Source: an uncultured Prevotellaceae bacterium (lineage in GTDB: Bacteria; Bacteroidota; Bacteroidia; Bacteroidales; Bacteroidaceae). Taken from it: 32,717 nt of DNA. The notes below the pieces were generated by a model. It saw only the letters and a list, made by a program, of their open reading frames with translations. It had not been told where the DNA came from and searched no databases. The position numbers and the translations under genes are program-made. Shown here in pieces: positions 7,889 to 14,556 of the stretch (position 1 is the first letter of the stretch; every line of letters begins with the position of its first letter). The stretch covers positions 1-32,717 of the forward strand of contig CACXTX010000029.1 in NCBI GenBank assembly GCA_902770635.1, written 5' to 3'.

Positions 7889-8707
7889 TCAGAACTGTAC
7901 AGCTACGTCGTCGTAGGCGAAGTAGGCAGGTGTGCTCATGCCCCACTCGTTAACGCAGGAGCCATCCATGTTGAACTCAACCTTCTGAACCTTGCCCAAA
8001 ACGCTCAGGTCGAACTTGGTCCAATCCTTTACGAAGTTGCCATCCTTAGCCAGATAGAACTCGGCAGTACCGGTAACCTGTCCAGCCTTGTTGTAACCCG
8101 TGGCTATGATCTTGAACCAGTCCTCGTCCTTCTTGAAGGAAGAATACGGATTCATCATATCGTTCAGGGCATAGCTGGTGTTAATCACAAACATGTGGTC
8201 GATAACGCGCTCTGCACCGTCAGCGAAATAGATTACGGGCACAGGAGCACCAGGATAAGAGGCATAGCCGTTGTGAACGCAGAAGTTCTTGGAACCGTTG
8301 TGCCCGGTGGTTACGGGAATCTCCAGCTGCTGCTTGTAGCTGGCCTTGGTAACGTCGGTGCTGATATAGTTAGACACAGCATGGCCACCACCCCAGTAGC
8401 ACTTGTCCATATAGCCATTGCAGAACTCGTGAGCCAGATAGGTGTTGCCCAGGTCTTCCCACTGATAGATAGTAGCGTCCTCGTCTGCAGGATAGAGCAA
8501 CGCGCCACCATACTGAGTGGCATCAATCAGCGAGGTCCAGCTCTGCTGACCGACATAGTTGGTACCGGCCTTCCAGTCGGCATCCTCGAAGGTTAACACA
8601 CGGATAGTACCTACAGGACTACCAGCATTGTCCTCTTTTGAACAAGAGGTGAAAGCAGTCATTGCCACGAAGGCGGCTGCCACGAAAAACAAATGTTTTT
8701 TCATCAT
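7889..8707 (-). CDS. DUF4465 surface lipoprotein, candidate cobamide binder
   Basis: A 272-residue lipoprotein. Signal peptide MMKKHLFFVAAAFVAMTAFTSC, lipidation at Cys22, followed by an acidic SKEDNAGS tether. The remaining part matches the DUF4465 pattern: TFEDADWKAG early, a CYWGGGHAVSNYIS segment (SW.G...SN in relatives), MFVINTSYALNDMMN, DWFKIIATGYNKAGQVTG, FYLAKDG, W-x-x-F-D-L-S-x-L-G and a terminal TPAYFAYDDVAVQF. DUF4465 proteins recur in Bacteroidetes B12 loci, and a surface cobamide-binding family named BtuH has been described in this phylum. Whether this protein belongs to BtuH proper I cannot decide from memory. An apparent upstream extension to 8956 is antisense-like and lacks a signal peptide, so ATG 8707 is the start. 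It lies 29 bases after the preceding gene. Confidence 0.85.
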   Translation of the reverse strand: MMKKHLFFVAAAFVAMTAFTSCSKEDNAGSPVGTIRVLTFEDADWKAGTNYVGQQSWTSLIDATQYGGALLYPADEDATIYQWEDLGNTYLAHEFCNGYMDKCYWGGGHAVSNYISTDVTKASYKQQLEIPVTTGHNGSKNFCVHNGYASYPGAPVPVIYFADGAERVIDHMFVINTSYALNDMMNPYSSFKKDEDWFKIIATGYNKAGQVTGTAEFYLAKDGNFVKDWTKFDLSVLGKVQKVEFNMDGSCVNEWGMSTPAYFAYDDVAVQF

Positions 8708-8736
8708 GATAGTTTTTTTAATGAATAAAATAAAGT

Positions 8737-9834
8737 TTATTTGACTACATATTTCTTTCCGTTCCTGATATAGAGTCCCTTGCCTGGGGTCTGCATTCTT
8801 CTGCCTTGCAGGTCGTAGAAAACACCATCGGACTCCGTAGCGTTCCTGATTGTCTGAATGCCCGTCAGCGCATCTTTCACTCGCTGGATAGAGGTGTCCA
8901 GATGCAAGTCCTCGGCTCCCGTCACCTCGGTAGAGGTCTCGCCTATCCATCCGCAATCCTGAAGGACGCCGTTATAGACACGGATAAAATCGACGAAGTC
9001 TATCTCCACAGGCTCACGGCTAACCACCTGGACGGCGTTGTCGAAATCAAAGCTGGAAGCATCTTGATCTGCATTGGGCTTGTTATCGACATAACCCCAC
9101 GCCAGCGACTTCAGCAGCCAGTTCTCATGGTCATAGTCCCCCGTGTTGGTAGCGTTGCAGGGCAACAGGGTCTGAAGTCCGAAAGTCAGCTGGTCGTCGG
9201 TGACCCACTGAGGGAAATAGGTCTGCTCGTGATACCTGTTCTTGTGCATATAGCCGGAGCCGCCCTTGTTGTCGGTCCAGGGGATATACTGCTCTATGGT
9301 GATGTCCTTGCTGATGCTACTGGCCTTACCGTCATACTCCTCCGTAACGGGGCGCGAATAGGTGACGCTATAGCCATAAACCACCTTGCCAACACTATCC
9401 ACGTCGGCACTACCCTTCAGCTCGTACCACGGATCGTCAGGAAGTCCGTTTCCATTGACGTCCTTCGACACCATGACGATGCCTGGCTCACTACTGTTCT
9501 CGAAACTACAGTTGCCCTGTATCAGCACATCCTTCTGCCCTTTCACATTGGCAATGGAGTGGTCGAAATGGAAGGTGACATAGCCACCATATCCACCCAG
9601 ACAAACCACGTCTCTCTGATTATTGGCCAGGCTGTTAGTACACTTCTGAACCATAGTCTGTAGATTGTCGCCTGCCTCATACTCGGGCATGGTGTTGACA
9701 AACTGTCCTGGTGCGGGCATATACTCGTCCACCACCTTGATGTAGGGCGAGTGAACGGTCACGTCGTCCATGCGCTGCGCCTCAGCAGTCAGCGTACCCA
9801 GCAGGGCACATATCATCAGTATCTTTTTCATCAT
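8737..9834 (-). CDS. Secreted surface protein of the B12 operon
   Basis: A 365-residue protein with an N-terminal signal peptide (MMKKILMICALLGTLTAEA, then QRMDD). The central part includes LGGYGGYVTFHFDHSIANVKG and VSKDVNGNGLPDDPWYELKG, the latter an Asp-rich calcium-loop-like segment, and an IDFVDFIRVYNG segment near residue 280. The end (GVFYDLQGRRMQTPGKGLYI and a Lys-rich tail ending VVK) resembles the short C-terminal sorting tails of Bacteroidetes surface proteins. The family is commonly annotated only as cell-surface protein in B12 loci; a role in capturing cobamide or stabilising BtuB-BtuG is inferred from operon position. Its start overlaps the stop of the BtuG-like gene in an ATGA (9831-9834), which indicates coupling. 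Confidence 0.8.
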   Translation of the reverse strand: MMKKILMICALLGTLTAEAQRMDDVTVHSPYIKVVDEYMPAPGQFVNTMPEYEAGDNLQTMVQKCTNSLANNQRDVVCLGGYGGYVTFHFDHSIANVKGQKDVLIQGNCSFENSSEPGIVMVSKDVNGNGLPDDPWYELKGSADVDSVGKVVYGYSVTYSRPVTEEYDGKASSISKDITIEQYIPWTDNKGGSGYMHKNRYHEQTYFPQWVTDDQLTFGLQTLLPCNATNTGDYDHENWLLKSLAWGYVDNKPNADQDASSFDFDNAVQVVSREPVEIDFVDFIRVYNGVLQDCGWIGETSTEVTGAEDLHLDTSIQRVKDALTGIQTIRNATESDGVFYDLQGRRMQTPGKGLYIRNGKKYVVK

Positions 9835-10988
9835 TTCTTGGGTTTCGTTAAGAATACAGCATGGGCAGGAATATCTCCCGTCCGGACTTTATAGTCGAAC
9901 GTGCCGTCCTGATGGAAGTGCAACAGGTCGCCACTCGACACGTAGTTCTTGGCATCCATCAGGTAGAAGTCGCGCCCATTGGGATTGACGATGATGCCAT
10001 AGGGCTGGATGATGGCTTCGGCCTCCTTGGCAGTGGTGAGCTGGCGGTTGACCACCTCGTGGGTGGCCACATTGATAATGCCCAGCATGCGCTCGTTCTT
10101 CATCGTCTCATAGTTGAACTGCATGCCCATGTAATACAGCGAGTCGCCGACAATACACATATCAGACACCACCACGTCGATACGCCCCATGCGTTGCAGC
10201 TGTCCGCTGGCGTCTTTCTGCAACCAGCACAAGTGAGACGGCTCTCCGTAATAGTCGCCTCGCGAGCTCACCCACAACTGGCCGTAGCGGTCTGCCCTGC
10301 AACGGTGCAGGTTCGGGGCGACATCTATCTTCCTTTCCTCCGTAAAGGTGTTCAGGTCTATCACACTCACCGTGTGGTCGTAGTCAGGCACCATATAGCC
10401 ACCGCTATTGGCCACATACAGTTTGTCGCCTATCACAGCCAGTTCCTCGGGTTGGTAACCCACCGTCACCTGGGCCACCGTCCGCAGGGTCAGCGTGTCT
10501 ATCTTATAGACCTGTCCCAACGGGGCATCCTGGCTGACATTGACGGGACCGACATAGGAACTGACATAGGCATAACCCTGGTGGAAAGCCACACTCCGGC
10601 AGTTTGGCACGTCTATCTTGCCCTGCTTCACGGCATCCTTGGCACCCAGCACCTCCACCTTGTTAGAACAGTTGATGACCAACCAGAGCTTGGAGCCGTA
10701 TATCTGTGCATCGTTGCCCACATCGCCCAGTTCCTTCACCTCGTTGGGATTGCGCTCGGCATAGATGTTACGCAGGTAGTGGGCCGTCTCACCCGAGAGG
10801 TCCAGAAAGTCGAGGGTACACTTGTTGGAACCCATATTCCCCTCGTTCAGCACATACATGCCCAACACCTCCGTCGCCTCCGTCTTGGCACCGGTGTCTT
10901 CGTCTTCCATATAGACAATGTAGTCGTCAGTCCGACAACCGACGATGCTCAGCAGGATGGTTATATATATAATAAGGTGTCGCTTCAT
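9831..10988 (-). CDS. btuG: BtuG-like beta-propeller B12-capture lipoprotein
   Basis: A 385-residue lipoprotein: MKRHLIIYITILLSIVGC with lipidation at Cys18 and an acidic tether (MEDEDTGAKTEATE). The rest is a YncE/YVTN-type beta-propeller, with repeated blades such as GYAYVSSYVGPVN, VYKIDTLTLRTVAQVTVG, GDKLYVANSGG, VSVIDLNTFTEERKIDV and LWVSSRGDYYG. In Bacteroides, BtuG is a surface lipoprotein that binds B12 with very high affinity and caps BtuB; the gene directly after btuB here fits that role. The true start is ATG 10988, which overlaps the btuB stop in an ATGA (10985-10988); the longer reading frame to 11096 is btuB sequence in another frame. Substrate is inferred from family and context. 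Confidence 0.88.
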   Translation of the reverse strand: MKRHLIIYITILLSIVGCRTDDYIVYMEDEDTGAKTEATEVLGMYVLNEGNMGSNKCTLDFLDLSGETAHYLRNIYAERNPNEVKELGDVGNDAQIYGSKLWLVINCSNKVEVLGAKDAVKQGKIDVPNCRSVAFHQGYAYVSSYVGPVNVSQDAPLGQVYKIDTLTLRTVAQVTVGYQPEELAVIGDKLYVANSGGYMVPDYDHTVSVIDLNTFTEERKIDVAPNLHRCRADRYGQLWVSSRGDYYGEPSHLCWLQKDASGQLQRMGRIDVVVSDMCIVGDSLYYMGMQFNYETMKNERMLGIINVATHEVVNRQLTTAKEAEAIIQPYGIIVNPNGRDFYLMDAKNYVSSGDLLHFHQDGTFDYKVRTGDIPAHAVFLTKPKK

Positions 10989-13033
10989 ATCTTCACGTCT
11001 AATGTTATTCCGTAGTTGCGCTTGGGCATCGGGTAGTTCAATATCACGTCGTAGTCTTGCGAGAACAGGTTGTTCACTTCCAGCATTACTCGCCATTGAC
11101 CATTAACCATTGACCATTGATACGATAGCGAGAGGTCGCTGGTGTACCAGGGCTGCATGTAGTTATACTTGATGTTCTCCTGCTGGTTGTAGCGTTCGCC
11201 CGCATAGATGAACGAGTAGTTCAAGTCCCAGTTGTGGTACTGCACGTTCAGGATGGCCGAACCGGAGTGCCAGGGGATATAGGGTATCTGGTGCTTGTAG
11301 AAAGCATCCTGCGGATTGGTCACATCCCTGGCGTCCTGATAGGTATATTGCAGACGGCCCGTTACCAACAGTCCTCTGGCAGGCACCATCGTCAGCTCCG
11401 TCTCGACGTCTATGCCCTTGATGTGTACCTTGCCCAAGTTCAGCATGGTCCAACGGAACTGCTGTCCCTTCGGATAGGCCACAATCTTGTCGTGTACGCT
11501 ATTGTAGTAGGCATCAGCCTGCAAGTGGAAAAAGCGGAAGAATCCCCTATCCCACTGGTGGTCGTAGCTCAACCCGACATTATACTGCAAGGCGGTTTCC
11601 GGTTCCAGCAAGGCATTGCCCAAATCGGTATAGTACAGGTCGTTGAAAGTAGGCATCCGGAAGCTCTTCTTGGCATACATCCGGACAGACAGCGCGTGCG
11701 ACGCAAACGGATAGACGTTGAAGAAGACGGCTGGCGTATATTCCACCTTGGAATCGGGCGACGCGGCATATTTCACATGATCTTTCACCGTGGTCATCAA
11801 CACGGAGCCTTGCACCTTCAGCCAGTCCAGGTTCAACGCCGTAGCCAGCGACACATAGTTGCTGAAACGGTGAGGATAGACAAACTGGCGCATATCGGCA
11901 TCGAGCTTGTTCCAACGGAAGTCGTAGCTCAGCGAGGCGCTCCACATAGGCAGGATGTTATAGACGTTAGAGGTCGAGAAATACAGTTCCTGCTGCTTGT
12001 AGGTGTTGTCCACCTGCATCTGTGTGGTGTCTCTGTTCACATAGCGGGTATTGTAATACGCATATTTGGCCACCGCCTGCATCGTGAACTTGTCGCCAAT
12101 GCTCTTCTGGAAACGTCCTTGTACAAACGTGTTATGGTCCCACTGCCGCTCGCCCCTGCGCCAGACGTTGTTGACGATGGCACCAGGTATGCCACGTTCT
12201 GAGTGATAGGTATATACCTTCAGCTTCCAAAAGCCGTCGCTAATCATGCCATGCAGGTTGCCCTCGGCCCTTACAGCCCAGATGTCACCGTTCTGGCGGG
12301 TGGCTGTCGTATCGTAAGCCACCGTGCCGTCTTGTTTCTTTCGTTTATATCTGAACTTGTATTTGCCACTGGCTGTCAGCACCTCTGCCGATAGCGAAGA
12401 GCTGACCTTATGGCTTAGCTTCTGTTCCCATAGGGCAGAGAAGCGAAACAGGTCGCTGGACCCGTATTTGGCCTTGAACCTCAGGTTGTAGTTCTTGCCT
12501 GGCTCAAAGCGGGGGGCTCGCGTTCGGATGTAGATGGCTCCTGCATGTCCGAAATCGCTGGCGGGTTGCAGGATGGCACTCTTCTGTCCGTTGAACAGGG
12601 TTATTTCCTCCACATTGTCCAACGAGAACTGCCCCAGGTCTATCTGTCCGTTCTGTGCATTGCCCAGTTCCACACCGTCGTAGCTGATGCCCAGATGGTT
12701 GGTACCCATCGAGCGGATATTCACCGTCTTGATGCCTCCTACGCCACCATAGTCCTTCAACTGGATGCCGGAGAAGTAGCGAAGGGCGTCGGCCACCGAG
12801 TTCGACGACAGTTTCTCCAACTGCTCACCTGCCAGGGTTTGCGAGGGGATGACCTCCTTATGATTATAGCGCGACATGACGACAACCTCATCCACGTGTT
12901 GGATGCTGTCGAAACGACTGCGCTGGGCGAAACAATTAAAAGCGAAAAAAGAAATGTGAAAAGTGAGTAAAAGCATAAACACCCTCTGAGTCAGAGGATG
13001 TCCCATCAGCCTATATCTTCTCGCATTACTCAT
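10985..13033 (-). CDS. btuB: TonB-dependent cobamide receptor (BtuB-type)
   Basis: A 682-residue outer-membrane receptor. An N-terminal signal peptide (LLLTFHISFFAFNCFAQ) is followed by a TonB-box-like VDEVVVMSR and a plug domain (SSNSVADALRYFSGIQLKDY, VNIRSMGTNHLGISYDGVEL). A 22-strand-type barrel follows, containing FRMPTFNDLYYTDLGNALLEPE, a typical TonB-receptor segment. The chain ends in a hydrophobic ITLDVKI strand. Length and lack of an N-terminal CarboxypepD_reg domain fit BtuB rather than SusC. It is the first gene behind the cobalamin riboswitch, so B12 repression is expected. Two oddities involve heptanucleotide arrays: the start region lies between two repeat arms, and codons for SMVNGQW near the C-terminus come from a CATTGAC array. 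ATG 13033 (MSNARR) is used; ATG 13006 (MGHPLT) is an alternative. Confidence 0.93.
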   Translation of the reverse strand: MSNARRYRLMGHPLTQRVFMLLLTFHISFFAFNCFAQRSRFDSIQHVDEVVVMSRYNHKEVIPSQTLAGEQLEKLSSNSVADALRYFSGIQLKDYGGVGGIKTVNIRSMGTNHLGISYDGVELGNAQNGQIDLGQFSLDNVEEITLFNGQKSAILQPASDFGHAGAIYIRTRAPRFEPGKNYNLRFKAKYGSSDLFRFSALWEQKLSHKVSSSLSAEVLTASGKYKFRYKRKKQDGTVAYDTTATRQNGDIWAVRAEGNLHGMISDGFWKLKVYTYHSERGIPGAIVNNVWRRGERQWDHNTFVQGRFQKSIGDKFTMQAVAKYAYYNTRYVNRDTTQMQVDNTYKQQELYFSTSNVYNILPMWSASLSYDFRWNKLDADMRQFVYPHRFSNYVSLATALNLDWLKVQGSVLMTTVKDHVKYAASPDSKVEYTPAVFFNVYPFASHALSVRMYAKKSFRMPTFNDLYYTDLGNALLEPETALQYNVGLSYDHQWDRGFFRFFHLQADAYYNSVHDKIVAYPKGQQFRWTMLNLGKVHIKGIDVETELTMVPARGLLVTGRLQYTYQDARDVTNPQDAFYKHQIPYIPWHSGSAILNVQYHNWDLNYSFIYAGERYNQQENIKYNYMQPWYTSDLSLSYQWSMVNGQWRVMLEVNNLFSQDYDVILNYPMPKRNYGITLDVKI
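11094..11120 (-). repeat. Heptanucleotide array inside btuB
   Basis: Plus-strand units CATTGAC, CATTAAC, CATTGAC, CATTGA at 11094-11120, just under four copies with period 7. On the coding strand they encode the QWSMVNGQW part of the receptor, close to the C-terminal strands. A gain or loss of one unit would shift the frame. Confidence 0.8.
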
Positions 13034-13070
13034 TTCTCATTTTACACTTTTCCCTTTTCACTTTTCCTTT
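12956..13070. repeat. Foldback heptanucleotide repeat around the btuB start
   Basis: The left arm GTGAAAAGTGAGTAAAAG (12956-12973) is inverted relative to the right arm at 13024-13070 (units like TTTTCAC, TTTTCCC, CTCATTT). The spacer of about 50 bases holds the first codons of btuB. On the coding strand the right arm is an A/G-rich leader directly before the start codon. The left arm is shorter and less regular than the right. Confidence 0.55.
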
Positions 13071-13174
13071 AAAAAGCGGGAGGCCCGTGTCTCACGACAT
13101 AAGCCTCCCCGAGACTTAATATAATAATACACGTATTCGCACTTTCGACCTAACCCCAGAGGTCTGAAAAGTGC
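13071..13174 (-). terminator. Riboswitch expression platform: two hairpins, the second terminator-like
   Basis: On the minus strand, the first hairpin downstream of the riboswitch pairs GCACTTT (13174-13168) with AAAGTGC (13145-13139), with an inner GACCT / AGGTC. Further on, GGGAGGC (13109-13103) pairs with GCCTCCC (13084-13078), with an inner CGTG / CACG, and is followed by a T5 run (13075-13071). The second looks like an intrinsic terminator before btuB, so control is probably by transcription termination. The first may be the alternative structure. The switching itself is inferred. Confidence 0.6.
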
Positions 13175-13187
13175 ATTGATGCAGAAA

Positions 13188-13318
13188 GGAGGTCTTCTGA
13201 CTTACAGTCCGGTAGCAAGCGTCTTCCCAATAATATCAGTGACTTTCGTGCTTGCATCGCTAAAGACTGCTTACAGCTGCGGGACAGTTGGGGATTCACA
13301 CCCCATTCCCTTACCTTC
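13188..13318 (-). promoter_or_regulatory. Cobalamin riboswitch
   Basis: On the minus strand the conserved parts occur in order: AAGGTAAGGGAATGGGGTG, GAATCCCC, GTCCCGC, the B12 box GCAGCTGTAAGC (13280-13269), and the closing GTCAGAAGACCT near 13190-13201, whose AGACCT re-pairs with the opening AAGGT. This is the AdoCbl-type aptamer that represses B12 uptake genes. It lies right after a promoter and before the BtuB-BtuG-BtuF-BtuC operon. Confidence 0.92.
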
Positions 13319-13327
13319 ATGCGAGTG

Positions 13328-13359
13328 CAAAATTACAACAAAAAAACGGGACTGCCAAA
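13328..13359 (-). promoter_or_regulatory. Promoter of the B12 operon
   Basis: Minus strand: TTTG (13359-13356), a 20-nt spacer and TAATTTTG (13335-13328). Transcription would start near 13323, just before the riboswitch. The -33 box lies in the loop of the preceding gene's terminator. Confidence 0.75.
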
Positions 13360-13376
13360 CGATAGTCCCATTTTTT
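13339..13376 (-). terminator. Terminator of the epimerase-like gene, overlapping the B12 promoter
   Basis: Minus strand: GGGACT (13369-13364) pairs with AGTCCC (13353-13348), then G and T7 (13346-13340). The plus strand also has a T6 run at 13371-13376, so it could work both ways. Confidence 0.75.
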
Positions 13377-13436
13377 ACCTTAATCTTATTTTCCATCAAA
13401 ATAGTAACCTGGCTGTTGGGGCCTGATAAATCCCCC

Positions 13437-14486
13437 TTACTCCATCAGAATCTTGACGATACGCTCGGCAGTACGCCCGTCCCATCGGTCGGGAAGTGAA
13501 GAGGACTTCCATTGGCCCTGCACCAGTTTCTGCATAGCCTCGCTCAGTTTTGCAGCATCTTCGCCCACAAGCACGTTAGTACCTTGCTTGACGGTTTCGA
13601 TGTGCTCGGTATAGCTGTTGAGGGTGATGCAAGGGATGTTATTGAAGGTGGCTTCCTCGGCTACGTTGCCTGAGTCGGTGATAATGCCCTTTGCATGGCT
13701 GGTGAGCCATCCGAACTCGAGGTATGACAGGGGTTCAACCACTTGTATGCCTCCATGATGCGCCACCATCTCCTTGGCCTTGCCTCGCAAGGGTGCAATA
13801 ACAGGAACATCGCCAGCCTCCTTGACGATGGCATCCAACATACGGTTCAGGTTTTCCTCGTCGGCTATCAGTGCCTTGCGGTTCAGCGTGAACACCAGGT
13901 AGTTGTCCGTGGTGACACAGGCGGGCTTTGTCCATCGCTGGTGGTTGGCTCGCATGGAGTCCATGAGGATGTTACCCACCATATAAATCTTGTGCATCTC
14001 GGCACCCTCGCGAGTAGCCACACTGCTGGAGCCGATGCCTGCCACGAAAAGCAGGTCGCTCAGTCCGTCAATCACCAATCGGTTGATTTCCTTGGGCATG
14101 TTGATGTCGAACGAACGGGTGCCTGCCACCAGATGGGCCAGTCGCAGCCCGTGTTTCTTGGTAACGATAGCTGCTGCCATCGTAGAGGCAAGGTCGTCAA
14201 CCACAATGACGGTATCGGTAGCATGCTGCTCCAGATAGTCGTCAAACTGGCTCATCACCCTACCCGTCAGTTCGTTCAGATTGGTACAGTCCACTCCCAA
14301 AAACACATCGGGACGAGGCATCTGCAGGTCGCTGAACAGGCTATCCTCCAAGGTAGGGTCGTCTTCCCTGCCGGCATAAACCAGTTCGTAACTGCAACCT
14401 TCAGTCTGCTGTATCACCCTGATCAGAGGGGCTACTTTCACAAAATTAGGACGTGCTCCCGTAAAGATACAAATATGTCTCATCAT
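13437..14486 (-). CDS. UDP-GlcNAc 2-epimerase-fold protein, catalytic residues altered
   Basis: A 349-residue protein of WecB-like GT-B fold. It starts with ICIFTGARPNFVKVAPLI, which matches the family's nucleotide-fold opening, and has RSFDINMPKEINRLVIDGLSDLLF and a C-terminal ITDSGNVAEEATFNNIPC segment, both recognisable. WecB converts UDP-GlcNAc to UDP-ManNAc for surface polysaccharides. However, the motif HVEAGLR of active enzymes reads HLVAGTR (about 118-124), replacing the catalytic Glu with Val. The THRxEN-type motif reads TLNRKAL (about 200-206), replacing His with Asn, and GGIQEE reads GNVAEE. It is therefore probably not a standard epimerase; it may bind a UDP-sugar or catalyse something else. 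I use ATG 14486 (MMRHIC). The in-frame GTG at 14498 lies in a repeat array. Confidence 0.78.
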   Translation of the reverse strand: MMRHICIFTGARPNFVKVAPLIRVIQQTEGCSYELVYAGREDDPTLEDSLFSDLQMPRPDVFLGVDCTNLNELTGRVMSQFDDYLEQHATDTVIVVDDLASTMAAAIVTKKHGLRLAHLVAGTRSFDINMPKEINRLVIDGLSDLLFVAGIGSSSVATREGAEMHKIYMVGNILMDSMRANHQRWTKPACVTTDNYLVFTLNRKALIADEENLNRMLDAIVKEAGDVPVIAPLRGKAKEMVAHHGGIQVVEPLSYLEFGWLTSHAKGIITDSGNVAEEATFNNIPCITLNSYTEHIETVKQGTNVLVGEDAAKLSEAMQKLVQGQWKSSSLPDRWDGRTAERIVKILME

Positions 14487-14556
14487 TTCACTCTTCACTC
14501 TTCACTTTTCACTCTTCACTTTTCACTCTTCACTTTTCACTCTTCACTCTTCACTT
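14487..14556. repeat. Ten-unit heptanucleotide array between two genes
   Basis: Ten consecutive 7-nt units, TTCACTC or TTCACTT, occupy 14487-14556 with no gap. The array begins one base before the start codon of the epimerase-like gene, so on the coding strand it is a GTGAARA-type purine-rich leader. It also supplies the last codons (VKSEE) and the stop of the beta-helix gene. Confidence 0.95.

Noticed and set aside
14487-14556. CRISPR-like array
   Set aside because: The units are 7 nt with no spacers and there are no cas genes; it is a simple tandem repeat.
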